From positions 1-64,000 of the forward strand of contig JAJEIE010000004.1 in NCBI GenBank assembly GCA_022827625.1: a stretch of 64,000 nucleotides of DNA. The letters run 5' to 3'. This stretch comes from Candidatus Poribacteria bacterium (lineage in GTDB: Bacteria > Poribacteria > WGA-4E > WGA-3G). The translations under genes were made by a program, and so were the position numbers. The notes below the pieces were generated by a model. It was not told the DNA's origin. It did no database searches and worked only from the letters and a program-made list of their open reading frames with translations. Of this stretch, positions 52,317 to 62,027 are shown piece by piece. Position 1 is the first letter of the stretch; every line of letters starts with the position of its first letter.

Positions 52317-52832
52317 TCAAGGCGCGTCTAATCTGCCAGTCAATTTTGCCCAATCTCTGACTGCAAGACAATCTAATGGACTCAGATCATTACGTTTAGC
52401 GATTTCTTGGGCGGGTTTGGAGTTCATGAAGTAATCGTCTAATATATATCCCACTCGACCTATATCTAACCGGTCGGCATCCCAGCAGGCTGCGATCGTA
52501 ATATCGTCCGTCGTCCGTTTATCCGTATGCCATTCACAGGCATAGTAGAATTTGTCAAAATCGTTCGGAGAAATATTGATGAGTTCGCTCCTGATTTGCG
52601 CAGCATACTCAGCACCTCTACGTCCATGCCCGGGGTCGATGCTATCATTCCAGCGCATGCAGTCATGGAACACTGCGAACAGCTGCACGATTGTTTTGTT
52701 AGCCCCTGTTTTCTCTGCAACATAGAGACCATTCCTCTCAACGCGTACCCAATGGTCAGGACCGTGTATAGAGTAATATTCAACTGAGGTGTCGTTTAGT
52801 ACTCGGGACCAAATTGCTTCTAAATTTACCAT
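52317..52832 (-). CDS. HD-domain phosphohydrolase-like protein
   Basis: A 171 aa HD-fold protein. First ligand in IHGPDHWVRVERNG, the HD pair in LFAVFHDCMRWND and the last Asp in CWDADRLDIGRVG. Such small HD proteins hydrolyse nucleotides or phosphates. ATG follows GATAAGGC. It is 57 bp upstream of hicA. Substrate unknown. Confidence 0.85.
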   Translation of the reverse strand: MVNLEAIWSRVLNDTSVEYYSIHGPDHWVRVERNGLYVAEKTGANKTIVQLFAVFHDCMRWNDSIDPGHGRRGAEYAAQIRSELINISPNDFDKFYYACEWHTDKRTTDDITIAACWDADRLDIGRVGYILDDYFMNSKPAQEIAKRNDLSPLDCLAVRDWAKLTGRLDAP

Positions 52833-52857
52833 GCCTTATCTCAACAAGAATCGGGTC

Positions 52858-54423
52858 TTAGTGCCGGAAATGGCGCACGCTTGTCAACACCATCGCTATG
52901 CCGTAAGCGTCGGCAGTTTCAATCACAGGTTCATCGTTGACCGAGCCACCGGGTTGGATAATGGCACTGATCCCTGCTTCGCCTGCAATCTCAACGCCGT
53001 CTGGGAATGGGAAGTAGGCATCCGAGGCTAACACCGCTCCCTTCGCCTTTTCACCGGCTTTTCGGGCAGCGATAATGGTGGAATCCACACGACTCATCTG
53101 CCCAGCACCGATACCGACGCTTTGTGTGTCCTGCGCAAGTAGGATGCAGTTGGACTTGACGTGTTTACACGCCTTCCACGCGAAAAGTAGAGATTTTATC
53201 TCTGCGTCCGTTGGTGCGCGCTGCGTGACGACCTTTAAGGCGTCGGGACTCAACTCGTGAACGTCCGGGTCTTGGACCAATATACCCCCTGTGACATTGC
53301 GAATTTGTAAGACGGGTTCCGAGGCGGAAAGCGGTCCTGTTTCCAGAATCGGACGGCGTTTGACACGAGACAAGGCGCGCAATGCCTTATCCGTATAGCT
53401 CGGTGCGATGATTGCGTCGATTTTCACGCCAGCATTCGCGGCTTCTCGGATCGTGTTCGCGGTCTGAATTGTCACTTTGCGGTTTAACCCAACAATCGAA
53501 CCGAAAGCAGAGGTTCGGTCGCATTCTAAAGCTTGCGTGAAGGCATTTTGCAGGTTATCAGCCGTCGCGAGTCCGCACGGATTATTGTGTTTAATGATGG
53601 CACATGTGGGTTGCGCGAAGTCCTTGACGATTTCCAAAGCAGCTTCCAAATCGAGGATGTTGTTAAAGGAGAGCGGTTGTCCACTGAGTTGGTTTGCCCA
53701 CGCAGCGCACGCCCCTGGATCGGTTTCAGTTTTGTAGAAAGCGGCGCGTTGGTGTGGATTTTCACCGTAACGGAGTGTTCGTTCTTTCTTAAAACGGAGC
53801 GTCAAGTCAGGAGCGAATTCGTCTGGTTCCGAATCTACGTTAGCGAGATAGGTGGAAATTGCGGCATCATATTGGGCGGTATGCGTGAACGCTGCTTTTG
53901 CCAATTCAAATCGTCGCTCTTCCGAAAGGTAACCGTCGTTGGCATCTAAGTCATCAATAATTTGTGTGTATTGGTTCACAGCCGTAACGACAGCGGTGTA
54001 TCGGTAATTTTTCGCTGCAGCGCGAATCATTGTTGGACCGCCGATGTCGATATTCTCAATCGCTTCGGGAAGCGTTACGTCCGGTTTAGCGACGGTTGTT
54101 TCAAATGGATAAAGATTACAGATCACCATGTCAATGGGATTTATGCCGTGTGCTTCCGTTTGGGCACTGTGCTCCGTATTCTCCCATTCGGCGAGGAGAC
54201 CACCGTGAATTTTGGGGTGCAAGGTTTTAACCCGTCCGTCGAGCATTTCAGGGAAGCCGGTGTAGTCAGAGACATCAAGGATGTCGATTCCGGCATCTCG
54301 GAGGTGCTGAGCCGTGCCACCGGTAGAGAGGATTTCTACGCCACGCTCGACGAGGGCGGTTGCTATTTCCAAGAGGTCGGTTTTGTCGTAGACGCTAATA
54401 AGCGCGCGTTCTATTTTTTTCAT
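52858..54423 (-). CDS. purH: Bifunctional AICAR formyltransferase/IMP cyclohydrolase
   Basis: A 521 aa enzyme for the last two steps of purine synthesis. The N-terminal MGS-like IMP cyclohydrolase domain (about 1-190) contains [31 protein letters not shown] and [20 protein letters not shown]. The C-terminal AICAR transformylase domain has [26 protein letters not shown] and the end-block [20 protein letters not shown] with [13 protein letters not shown] 54423 begins [10 protein letters not shown]; the longer frame to 54471 lies over a repeat-like TTATCAGTTAAAGAGG patch. Confidence 0.97.
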   Translation of the reverse strand: MKKIERALISVYDKTDLLEIATALVERGVEILSTGGTAQHLRDAGIDILDVSDYTGFPEMLDGRVKTLHPKIHGGLLAEWENTEHSAQTEAHGINPIDMVICNLYPFETTVAKPDVTLPEAIENIDIGGPTMIRAAAKNYRYTAVVTAVNQYTQIIDDLDANDGYLSEERRFELAKAAFTHTAQYDAAISTYLANVDSEPDEFAPDLTLRFKKERTLRYGENPHQRAAFYKTETDPGACAAWANQLSGQPLSFNNILDLEAALEIVKDFAQPTCAIIKHNNPCGLATADNLQNAFTQALECDRTSAFGSIVGLNRKVTIQTANTIREAANAGVKIDAIIAPSYTDKALRALSRVKRRPILETGPLSASEPVLQIRNVTGGILVQDPDVHELSPDALKVVTQRAPTDAEIKSLLFAWKACKHVKSNCILLAQDTQSVGIGAGQMSRVDSTIIAARKAGEKAKGAVLASDAYFPFPDGVEIAGEAGISAIIQPGGSVNDEPVIETADAYGIAMVLTSVRHFRH

Positions 54424-54492
54424 TTTCGCTTTCAGCTTTCGGTTATCAGTTAAAGAGGTTTGACTTACCAAGCTGCCTTTTAACCAGCAGCC

Positions 54493-55806
54493 CTAAGTAA
54501 CATATCGGGGGAATCCAAACCCGTCATTGGCGACGTGGCTTCGCGCTGGGATTTGCGAACGGTTCGGTATAAACAGGTCCGATTCTGAGGTGTTCTCAAT
54601 GACGGTACCGTCTCCAATCCGAACTTCGTCGGCGATATGGATTTTCCCTGGGTGTTCTGATGCCCCGCGGATAGTCCCGATAACGACTGACGAACCGATC
54701 CGACACCGTTTCTCAATTTCAACAAACCCATAGATTTCGGTATTCGTACCAACAGTGGAGTAATCAGCGATCTGCACAGGACCGAGTAGACTCGTGTCCG
54801 TACCGATTTCAACAAAATCCCCGATGACGGGGTGGCGTTGTTTAACTTTAACGCTCAAGCCGCCGAGCGTACAAGGGTAGATAACGCATCCGGAGCCTAT
54901 GATGCCTGTTTGTCCAGTGGTTACACCGCGATGCGGGTGTTCTAAGAAGTTGGCGTCGCCTATCTGTGTTTCTGGATGCAGGTCGGCTTGATAGTAGCGT
55001 CCGGCGAGTTCCGAAATGGCGCGCGGCAGTAGAGGAACGGGGACTCTCTGGATTTCTGGACTTTCGTCAAGCGGCGCGCTTTGCGTCAGTGCGTGCGCGA
55101 CATCGTGGTAGAAAAGTATTCGCCAACCGGGGTAGGTGCTCCCGACCAATTGGAGTTGGTAGTCTAAAACGGAGGCGAGGTTCACAGTACCGAGGAAATC
55201 CTGATACGGTTCAAAAGTCCGTTCCTGAATTGCCTCGTCAATTTGGGAGCGGAAATCTAAGGCGGCGATTTTTTCGCGAGAGATGCCGGTGTGGAGGAGA
55301 TACGCGTCCCAAACGGCGGGATCTTTGAGGGAAGCGAAACGGTTCCAGAGTGCCCGACTTTTAAAGCGTGGTAATTCCCAGAGGAGTGAGAAGGCGGTTT
55401 CCAGGGCGGCACCGAGGTGTGTTTCGTCCGTAACGGCTAAAAAAGACTGTGCGACCATAGCATACAACTGGTCCGCGACCTCTTCAATCGCGTCTGAAAG
55501 GTTTTGGTTCTGATGGTGAAGGTGCGGGGCGTTGTGTGACCCTGGTGCGACGCATTCTAAGAGGTTGCCAAGCACGGTTTCGAGGGTATCCCGATTGACG
55601 AATCCGCGTCCAGAACGTTGTGCCAAGCCTTCACGGCTTGTGCGATCGATACGAAGGACGCTCAGTTCGGCTCTGCTATAGATAGGACGAAGCCGTTCCA
55701 AGGTTTCAGTCAGCAGGGGCTTCTTTCGTTCTTCATACGAGGCATCAAAAAGCGTCGTTTCAGTTTTTTTAATTTTCCTTGCGGTCCGTTCAGGTAGGTT
55801 TTGCAT
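54493..55806 (-). CDS. Serine O-acetyltransferase-like enzyme (EpsC/CysE type)
   Basis: A 437 aa protein, longer than ordinary CysE. The N-terminal ~250 residues are helical, followed by left-handed hexapeptide repeats (GIIGSGCVIYPCTLGGLSVK, FVEIGTDTSLLGPV and DYSTVGTNTEIYGFVEI). FYHDVAHALTQSAP sits just before this domain and resembles the catalytic His region. EpsC-type serine acetyltransferases make O-acetylserine for cysteine. ATG follows GGAAGGCACGTCAC. Serine acetylation is inferred; other acyltransfer reactions remain possible. Confidence 0.8.
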   Translation of the reverse strand: MQNLPERTARKIKKTETTLFDASYEERKKPLLTETLERLRPIYSRAELSVLRIDRTSREGLAQRSGRGFVNRDTLETVLGNLLECVAPGSHNAPHLHHQNQNLSDAIEEVADQLYAMVAQSFLAVTDETHLGAALETAFSLLWELPRFKSRALWNRFASLKDPAVWDAYLLHTGISREKIAALDFRSQIDEAIQERTFEPYQDFLGTVNLASVLDYQLQLVGSTYPGWRILFYHDVAHALTQSAPLDESPEIQRVPVPLLPRAISELAGRYYQADLHPETQIGDANFLEHPHRGVTTGQTGIIGSGCVIYPCTLGGLSVKVKQRHPVIGDFVEIGTDTSLLGPVQIADYSTVGTNTEIYGFVEIEKRCRIGSSVVIGTIRGASEHPGKIHIADEVRIGDGTVIENTSESDLFIPNRSQIPARSHVANDGFGFPRYVT

Positions 55807-55895
55807 GTGACGTGCCTTCCCGTAGATCCGCCTGCGTGTTTTTGCTTGGGGTTTTTGCTTGGGCGTTTCTGCGGATTTCTGCGTATTGTTGCAGG

Positions 55896-57035
55896 CTACA
55901 GGTTACCGTTAAAAACTTCTTGTGCAGCAGCGATGCCTGCCCCCAGTGGAATGTCGTATCCGATCTCTACTAAGCCTCGCTCGAATGCAGAGATGGCGAC
56001 GATCACATCGTTTTCGTTCACCCAACCGAGGTGTGCGATCCGGACGATTTTCCCGCTGAGTTGACTCTGACCGCCAGCGTAAGTAATACCGTATGTGTCT
56101 CGCATCAGATTGATGAACGCCTTTCCGTCAATTTCTTCCGGCAATCGGATGGAGGTTAAGGTATTCGCCGGAGATGCTGCGAACAGCGGTAGCCCTAATG
56201 CCTTCATCGCGCTTCGCGTCGCAAGTGCCAGACGCTTGTGACGGGCGATGGTATTGCGGATACCTTCTTTACGGATACGATTCAAGGCACATTGAAGTGC
56301 AGTCAGCAGTGTCACTGCCGGTGTATAGGGGACAGAACCTTCCAACCCGCTCTCGTACGCCTTGCGGTAGTCTAAGTAATACTTCGGGAGATTAGAACGT
56401 TCAACAGCATCCCATGCGCGTTGATTGAGTGCAGCAAATGCGAGACCCGGTGGTGTCATCAAGCCTTTCTGTGAGCAGGAGACAACGACATCCACACCCC
56501 AGGTGTCCATCTGTAGGTCGTCTGCACCGAGTGCGCTGACAGCATCAACAACTAAAAGGGTTGGACGAATTCGGGTTAGATTTGCGAGTGCTTCAATGTC
56601 GTGCAAAGCACCCGTTGATGTCTCGCAGAGCGTTGCAAAAACGGTTCTTACATCGGCGTGTTCTGTTAAGAGTCCTTCTACTGTCTGTGGATCAACAGAA
56701 TTTCCCCAGCTGACATCAATGGGAATAACTTCAATGCCATAAGCGTTACAGATTTCACCCCACCGTTCCCCGAATTTACCGCTCCGAATTACGATTGCCT
56801 TATCGTTACGGGACAAAAGATTGGCGACTGCGCCTTCCATGGCACCTGTGCCGGATGATGTTAAGAATAAGACATCGTTTTCGGTCTGGAAGACGTGTTT
56901 GAGTTTTTCGAGTACGTCTTTGATTAAAGCGACGGTGGCACTGCTGCGGTGATAGTCAATCGGTTGTGCCATCGCTAAGAGTGCTTCGGGGGGAATTGGC
57001 GTGGGACCCGGTGTAAAAAGTAAATCTTTTTTCAT
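55896..57035 (-). CDS. Class V aminotransferase (alanine/serine-glyoxylate type)
   Basis: A 379 aa PLP enzyme. FTPGPTPIPPEALLAM at the start, FLTSSGTGAMEGAVANLL near 70, STGALHDIEALANL, LLVVDAVSALGADDLQMDTW and the PLP-lysine segment VVVSCSQKGLMTPPGLAFAA. It probably transfers amino groups between alanine or serine and glyoxylate, or similar keto acids. ATG 57035 gives the family N-terminus; the longer frame starts in non-homologous sequence. It precedes a serine acetyltransferase-like gene, which suggests serine metabolism, as inference. Confidence 0.93.
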   Translation of the reverse strand: MKKDLLFTPGPTPIPPEALLAMAQPIDYHRSSATVALIKDVLEKLKHVFQTENDVLFLTSSGTGAMEGAVANLLSRNDKAIVIRSGKFGERWGEICNAYGIEVIPIDVSWGNSVDPQTVEGLLTEHADVRTVFATLCETSTGALHDIEALANLTRIRPTLLVVDAVSALGADDLQMDTWGVDVVVSCSQKGLMTPPGLAFAALNQRAWDAVERSNLPKYYLDYRKAYESGLEGSVPYTPAVTLLTALQCALNRIRKEGIRNTIARHKRLALATRSAMKALGLPLFAASPANTLTSIRLPEEIDGKAFINLMRDTYGITYAGGQSQLSGKIVRIAHLGWVNENDVIVAISAFERGLVEIGYDIPLGAGIAAAQEVFNGNL

Positions 57036-57103
57036 ATTTTTAACGATTAAATCTGAGCTGCTGCGTCCGTTGTCCTTGCAGTTTTCCAATTGTTAAAAAA
57101 CTT

Positions 57104-57132
57104 TTCATAACCTAAAGATGGATTTTCATCAA
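57104..57132 (-). promoter_or_regulatory. Possible promoter of the aminotransferase gene
   Basis: TTGATG (57132-57127), 17 bp spacer, TATGAA (57109-57104), in the 141 bp gap upstream of the ATG at 57035. Confidence 0.4.
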
Positions 57133-57176
57133 TTTTAGATCGGTGTCGATCCTGACATACATGATGAAAAAACAGG

Positions 57177-57392
57177 TTAAGCAGTATTGACAGCGACAAC
57201 TGTTTTACCTTCAACGTTAACCACGACCCATTCTTGGTCGAGAAGTTCACAAAGATTTATGACTGCAGCGCGCTGCGATGTGCTGTCCATCGGTACTTCG
57301 ATGGTGAGTGTGGCGAATTCTTCTTTTTGGATTTCACCTTCTTTATCGAATTTCATGGGTGTAATCTGAATCTTTTTCAATTTTGCGTCCAT
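57177..57392 (-). CDS. Small hypothetical protein (unknown)
   Basis: A 71 aa protein with no recognised domain. It has the pattern ITPMKFDKEGEIQKEEFATL, then TIEVPMDSTSQRAAVINLCE, and ends in two predicted strands (EWVVVNVEGKTVVAVN). ATG 57392 follows AAGGAAAAAT. It lies between the aminotransferase and a Gfo/Idh/MocA gene. No function is proposed. Confidence 0.65.
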   Translation of the reverse strand: MDAKLKKIQITPMKFDKEGEIQKEEFATLTIEVPMDSTSQRAAVINLCELLDQEWVVVNVEGKTVVAVNTA

Positions 57393-57414
57393 ATTTTTCC
57401 TTTTTGTATTAGTT

Positions 57415-57505
57415 CTCGGCTGTCGGCTTTCAGCCATCAGTAAAGAGAACTCTGGTTGATCGGAAACCTCTTACTGACAGCCGACAACTGACGGCTGACA
57501 GCCAT
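57415..57505. repeat. CGGCTGTCGGCTTTCAGCC-type inverted repeat
   Basis: Left arm TCGGCTGTCGGCTTTCAGCC and right arm CTGACAGCCGACAACTGACG form an imperfect hairpin with a CTTACTGACAG/CAGTAAAGAG pairing inside. Same family as 5893-6028 and 8146-8262. Confidence 0.65.
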
Positions 57506-57510
57506 TTAAA

Positions 57511-58521
57511 TTATACATCGTCCATGAACGACGCGATATCAATACATTCTCCGTTGCGACGGGAAGATTCCCAACCGGCTAAAATCGGGGCTAAAGAGAA
57601 AAGCCCATCGTGGTAATCACTCAGTAGGAGACTTGCATCTCCAGACTGGATGGCGCGGATAAAGGTTTTGTCCTGTTCCAGCCACGGGTCGAATGCATCG
57701 GCTTCATAATGTACTTCCCGATTTACGAGGATCCTGTCGTATCCGTGAATTTCGAGACATCCGCCTTCATAGAAAATAGTGAATCGCGGTTCATCTCTCG
57801 GACCCGGACCCGCTGAGACAAAACTCAAGGTCATCGTAGCACCGTTCTCAAGGCAGTAGTTAAAACTGCTGGACAGTGCGTTGGCGTAATCTGGATGGGT
57901 ATAATAAAATGCTTGGGATTTGACGACGTTCAATCCAGTCATAAAACGGGTATAGTCGGTTGCGTGAACCCCCCAATCCAAAGCGCGTCCACCGGATTTA
58001 TCCATCTCTTCCCACCATGTTTTCGGTCCGCCCTCTGTTGAAGGTGGTAAACCCCCAAAACTCTGAAATCGGACGTGTACAATCTGCTTGTCAGTCAAGT
58101 ATCGGCGGGCTTCTTGAAAGATCGGACGATACCGTTCGCGGAATCCGACGGTGCTGAGGACTCCTGCTTGCTGAATGGCATCGTTAATTCGGTGAGCAAC
58201 CGCCATCGTGATGGCTTGTGGCTTTTCACTAAAAATATGGATGCCTTTTTCTGCAGCAGTTACTTCAACATCGGTTCGCACGTACGCCGGTACGATAGAG
58301 TATAGCACGTCAATCGCTTCAGTGTCAAGCATTTCGTGGGCATCTTGGTAGACACTGGGAATCTTGAACTGCGTTGCTGTTTCCTGTGCCGTTTGCGGGT
58401 TGCTATCGCATGCAGCGACAATATCCACGGCATTCGTTTGCAATAGGTTTGGGATTCGGGTACGGTTCGCGAAGTTACCACATCCGTAGAAGGCGACGCG
58501 AACGCGCGGTGCTGTTGGCAC
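57511..58521 (-). CDS. Gfo/Idh/MocA-family oxidoreductase
   Basis: A 336 aa protein. Rossmann motif AFYGCGNFANRTRIP at the N-terminus; IHIFSEKPQAITMAVAHRIN contains the Glu-Lys-Pro motif; SGGRALDWGVHATDYTRFMT carries the catalytic His region. Starts with GTG (58521) preceded by GGAGAATATTTACC. The neighbours, an MBL-fold hydrolase and a small unknown protein, do not identify the substrate. Confidence 0.92.
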   Translation of the reverse strand: MPTAPRVRVAFYGCGNFANRTRIPNLLQTNAVDIVAACDSNPQTAQETATQFKIPSVYQDAHEMLDTEAIDVLYSIVPAYVRTDVEVTAAEKGIHIFSEKPQAITMAVAHRINDAIQQAGVLSTVGFRERYRPIFQEARRYLTDKQIVHVRFQSFGGLPPSTEGGPKTWWEEMDKSGGRALDWGVHATDYTRFMTGLNVVKSQAFYYTHPDYANALSSSFNYCLENGATMTLSFVSAGPGPRDEPRFTIFYEGGCLEIHGYDRILVNREVHYEADAFDPWLEQDKTFIRAIQSGDASLLLSDYHDGLFSLAPILAGWESSRRNGECIDIASFMDDV

Positions 58522-58554
58522 GGTAAATATTCTCCAAATGCGTAGTCGTAATTT

Positions 58555-59448
58555 TTAAGTCTCTCGCCACGGTGGAACGGTCCACGTGTTGAACCACTCC
58601 CATTTCCAGATGACCCGTTTCTCTGGCATTTCTACTTCGTATTCTACACCTGCGGTGAAGGGGAGCAGATGTGTTCTATCTCCAACTATTTCACGGATTG
58701 CTTCAATGAACGCCATTTCATCGGTGACGTTTGGGGGCCAATGTCCAGCGGGTATCGGATCGGATTTCCGATCGGTTCGGTAATGCGTCGGTATCATAAA
58801 ACGGGGTTGGGTTAGTTCAAGGAGTTCTATAAGTCGAGGCGCGAGTCCCTCACCGATACCGAGTTTCATGTGAATTAAGAAATCTACCTTACCTCGAAGA
58901 TTCGCCAGTGCAGGGTAGGGTTCGTGCAAGTCCCCAGTGTGTAGGATGGAGACATTTTTTGCTGTGTGTGTTATGAGATAGCCGTTTGTCGGGATGTCTG
59001 GGGTTTGGTTTTCACCGCTTTCGATTGTTTCGACCTGAATATTTCCAAGATTGAATGTGTCTGAACCTTGAAATGCGCGCGATCTTCCCTGTTTTTCGTT
59101 GAGATGTTTCGGGTAGAGGACCGCGACCCTATCGGCGGGAATATGCTTGGTAATCGGTAGGTCTCGCGCAAATGCAGCATCTCCGTATTTTTCAGCGATC
59201 GGTGCTGCGGGCGTGATGCAACCGGAATTGACGAATAATTTTTTGAAGTGCTTACCGCAACACAACTGCCGTAAAGTTTCGGGATGACAGTGGTCGAAGT
59301 GTTCGTGGGAGATAAAGATATAGTCGTATATCGGTTCAGCGTTAGTTAAGTTTTCGTTGAATAGATATGGGTCAAACGCAATATTGATATCTCCGAAGCG
59401 GACATCAAACGCCCCACATCCCCACCATCTCAAAAATACGTTGTCCAT
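58555..59448 (-). CDS. MBL-fold metal-dependent hydrolase
   Basis: A 297 aa metallo-beta-lactamase-fold protein. Zinc-site motif FISHEHFDHCHPETL (near 49), later FLIHMKLGIGEG and SILHTGDLHEPYP, and FMIPTHYRTDRK. UlaG-like sugar-lactonase members share this arrangement. It is 33 bp from a Gfo/Idh/MocA gene with the same direction, which would fit a sugar-acid pathway, as inference. Confidence 0.9.
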   Translation of the reverse strand: MDNVFLRWWGCGAFDVRFGDINIAFDPYLFNENLTNAEPIYDYIFISHEHFDHCHPETLRQLCCGKHFKKLFVNSGCITPAAPIAEKYGDAAFARDLPITKHIPADRVAVLYPKHLNEKQGRSRAFQGSDTFNLGNIQVETIESGENQTPDIPTNGYLITHTAKNVSILHTGDLHEPYPALANLRGKVDFLIHMKLGIGEGLAPRLIELLELTQPRFMIPTHYRTDRKSDPIPAGHWPPNVTDEMAFIEAIREIVGDRTHLLPFTAGVEYEVEMPEKRVIWKWEWFNTWTVPPWRET

Positions 59449-59475
59449 GACGAGAAGCCTTTCTGTTTTAAGGAC

Positions 59476-59847
59476 TCAATACGGTTGATTAACTTTTAAT
59501 TCTGGAATCATGCGGAAGTGTCGTGTGTTTCTTGTATAGAGTGTCAGATTATGTTCCATAGCCGTTGCGGCAATAAGGGCATCTGGCAAAATGAGACCGT
59601 GACTGAGGTAAAACGATTCCATCAGTTGAAAGGCAACTTGTGAAACACTGGCTGTAACTGGTAAGAGTTTGCATCTTTGAAAGAATCTCTGTAGTTTCCT
59701 CATTTCAGTTTTGTTGCGACAACCGGCAATTAATTCCATAGCCGAAACAATGCTAATCTGTATTTCTGTTTTTTGTTGTTCTTCCAGAAACGCAACAGCA
59801 CCCACGATGCCATTCATAGCATCAATAAGGATGTTGGAATTGATCAC
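59476..59847 (-). CDS. PIN-domain toxin (VapC-like)
   Basis: A 123 aa PIN domain with acidic residues in INSNILIDAMNG, VSAMELIAGC and LPDALIAATAMEHNLTLYTRNTRHF. VapC-type toxins cleave RNA. GTG 59847 is used because its GTGA overlaps the antitoxin stop by 4 bp. The first acidic residue, usually Asp, is Asn in NSNILIDA, followed by a normal Asp at IDA. Confidence 0.85.
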   Translation of the reverse strand: MINSNILIDAMNGIVGAVAFLEEQQKTEIQISIVSAMELIAGCRNKTEMRKLQRFFQRCKLLPVTASVSQVAFQLMESFYLSHGLILPDALIAATAMEHNLTLYTRNTRHFRMIPELKVNQPY

Positions 59848-60128
59848 TCCGTCCGCGTGAGGCGTTGCTGCCACTTCTTTCTCTCCTTGCGTAGCCACGC
59901 GACACTATCACGCATATCTCCCCTATCTGCCCACATCCCGAAGCAGGGTAAGTTAGCAAAATCTTCGGATTCGTCGGAATCTGTGTGTTGATTGTCACCT
60001 CCATTAACGGAGGTCAGATCTATAAATTCTATTTGTACGCGAACTTCAGTCCCCTCGGGTAAGGAGAGAGGTTTAGATAACACAATGTGCCCATTGTTTA
60101 CCTTACCGTCCTCTATTATTAAAACCAT
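59844..60128 (-). CDS. Antitoxin-like protein upstream of the PIN toxin (DUF104-like)
   Basis: A 94 aa protein starting VLIIEDGKVNNGHIVLSKPL with a strand pattern like AF2212/PG0164 (DUF104) antitoxins, followed by a helical tail (AWLRKERKKWQQRL) that would contact the toxin. AGGAG precedes ATG 60128. The 4 bp overlap with the PIN gene supports a toxin-antitoxin pair. Confidence 0.8.
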   Translation of the reverse strand: MVLIIEDGKVNNGHIVLSKPLSLPEGTEVRVQIEFIDLTSVNGGDNQHTDSDESEDFANLPCFGMWADRGDMRDSVAWLRKERKKWQQRLTRTE

Positions 60129-60179
60129 TTTTTTCTCCTATTTTCAGTTTGCGTCAACGCTCTGATGGCAGAATCGTGG

Positions 60180-62012
60180 TTATTTCAGTAACCACATTTT
60201 CCGAACAGTGTGGGTATCGCCCGCTCGGAACTCGTAGAAATAGATACCGCTGGCGATGGTTTCTCCGTCTCGGTTTTTCCCGTCCCAATAAAGCACTCTT
60301 TCGCCATGAGATTGATGTCCGAGGTTAAATGCCCGGATTAGGACCCCGTTTTGTGCGTAGATCGAGATCGAGACATCAGCCGACTCGGAAAGTCGATAGG
60401 GTATCCATGTTTCTGGGTTAAACGGATTCGGATAGTTCTGAAAGACCTCGGCAGCTTTGATTTTTCCCCATGTGATGGATCGTTTTCCATGTGGTTCAAC
60501 GGCAACTATTACATTTTCCGCCTCAATAAAAGTATAGACATTGCCATCAAAATAGAGGTCGTAAGTCTCGACGATTCCAGAGGGCCATGTCAAAGTAATA
60601 GAGCCGCTCTGATGGTCACGGGGCAGACCAAATTCGAGTTCAGGGCTGTCACTACCCAAAAATCCCGTGCCGCAGATTAACTCTTGCGTCTGAATATGGT
60701 TGCCTGTTGCCACTGTCACGCGTGTACCGACGCCATCGCGATTGCTTTCTGTGCCGCGGAGCCGAATTTTGATGCTTCGGTTGCCAGCGTTGACATCGTT
60801 CTGGAGGAGGGTGTTGCTGGTGTTGTTGACGATGTAGACATCGATGTCGCCATCGTTATCAAAATCGCCAGTAGTCGCGCCGCGCCCAACGGCATCGACA
60901 GTAACGTTAAGTGCATCGGCACGGTCAACGAAGTTTCCGTTCTGGTTGTGATAGAGACGGTTACGATTGGTTTTCTGGGAATTATCAACATCACCGTTGA
61001 CGACGTAAAGATCACGCCAACCATCGTTGTCATAGTCAATGAAGCTGGCGTACCATCCGACGCCTTCGTTTGCGACACCGACGGCTTCAGCGACATTGGT
61101 GAAAGTACCGTCACCGTTATTGCGCCAGAGGAGATCGGCATCATAATTCGTGATAAAGAAATCCAGGTCTGTGTCGTTATCGTAGTCCCCGACACAGAGC
61201 CCCATTGCGCCTGTCGGTTTTCCGTTAACTTCCGTCACGATACCGGATTGCTCTGAGACATCTTCAAAAGTGCCATCGCCTCGGTTGCGGTAGAGTTTAT
61301 CGGGTCCGTGATCGTTCGCAACGAAGAGGTCTGCCCAAGTATCGCCATCATAGTCAAAAAAGATTGATCCCCAAGCGATGCCATCATCACCAACACCGGC
61401 TATACCAGTGGTTTCTTCAAAGGTGCCATCGCCTCGGTTGCGATAGAGGACGTTGGTTTTTGGCGCGGGATTTGGGTTTAGGAGGGACGGGGCTCGCCCC
61501 CAATTCGCGATGTAGATGTCGAGCCAACCGTCGTGGTCATAGTCAGCGATGGCGGGATTGGTGCCGTGTTTTTCGTCAGCAACGCCAGCTGCCTGTGTCA
61601 CGTTTGTGAAGGTGCCATCGCCGTTGTTCTCAAAGAGGTAATTTGGACCGGCGCAGGTTACGTAGAGATCGCTCCAACCGTCGTTGTTGTAGTCAAACCA
61701 GACGCATCCACGTCCCCTCGGTGTATCAGCGACCCCTGCTTTTGTTGCGACATCTGTGAAAGTGCCGTCGCTGTTATTATGATAAAGCGCGTTCGGTAGA
61801 CCGCCATCACCGACAACAAAAATATCGAGATGGCAGCCGTCGTTGTCGTAGTCAGTGGCGGCAGTACCGGGACCCAGCCAAGCCCCGGATGCTGCGTCAA
61901 TAGGAATGTCACGTTGATGGACGTTTGCAGTGAGACTGACATCTGTGAAGGTAGATGCTGCTAAAGTAGAGACACTGAAGAGTGTCAAAAAAACAATTAA
62001 ACGATACTGCAT
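60180..62012 (-). CDS. FG-GAP/ASPIC-UnbV protein with C-terminal sorting-type domain
   Basis: A 610 aa exported protein. Signal peptide YRLIVFLTLFSVSTLAAS, then many FG-GAP/VCBS units (YDNDGCHLDIFVVGDGGLPN, FDYNNDGWSDLYVTC, YDGDTWADLFVANDHGPDKL and similar). An ASPIC/UnbV-like block follows (SNRDGVGTRVTVATGN, GLPRDHQSGSITLTWPSGI). The C-terminal ~85 residues read FQNYPNPFNPETWIPYRLSE and IASGIYFYEFRAGD, a FlgD/Por-type sorting domain seen in exported proteins of this group. It is expected to act at the cell surface. Confidence 0.92.
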   Translation of the reverse strand: MQYRLIVFLTLFSVSTLAASTFTDVSLTANVHQRDIPIDAASGAWLGPGTAATDYDNDGCHLDIFVVGDGGLPNALYHNNSDGTFTDVATKAGVADTPRGRGCVWFDYNNDGWSDLYVTCAGPNYLFENNGDGTFTNVTQAAGVADEKHGTNPAIADYDHDGWLDIYIANWGRAPSLLNPNPAPKTNVLYRNRGDGTFEETTGIAGVGDDGIAWGSIFFDYDGDTWADLFVANDHGPDKLYRNRGDGTFEDVSEQSGIVTEVNGKPTGAMGLCVGDYDNDTDLDFFITNYDADLLWRNNGDGTFTNVAEAVGVANEGVGWYASFIDYDNDGWRDLYVVNGDVDNSQKTNRNRLYHNQNGNFVDRADALNVTVDAVGRGATTGDFDNDGDIDVYIVNNTSNTLLQNDVNAGNRSIKIRLRGTESNRDGVGTRVTVATGNHIQTQELICGTGFLGSDSPELEFGLPRDHQSGSITLTWPSGIVETYDLYFDGNVYTFIEAENVIVAVEPHGKRSITWGKIKAAEVFQNYPNPFNPETWIPYRLSESADVSISIYAQNGVLIRAFNLGHQSHGERVLYWDGKNRDGETIASGIYFYEFRAGDTHTVRKMWLLK

Positions 62013-62027
62013 AGCTGTTGTCCATTT

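Noticed and set aside
54424-54471. Extended purH N-terminus
   Set aside because: The extra residues are translated repeat-like sequence, and family members begin at [10 protein letters not shown].
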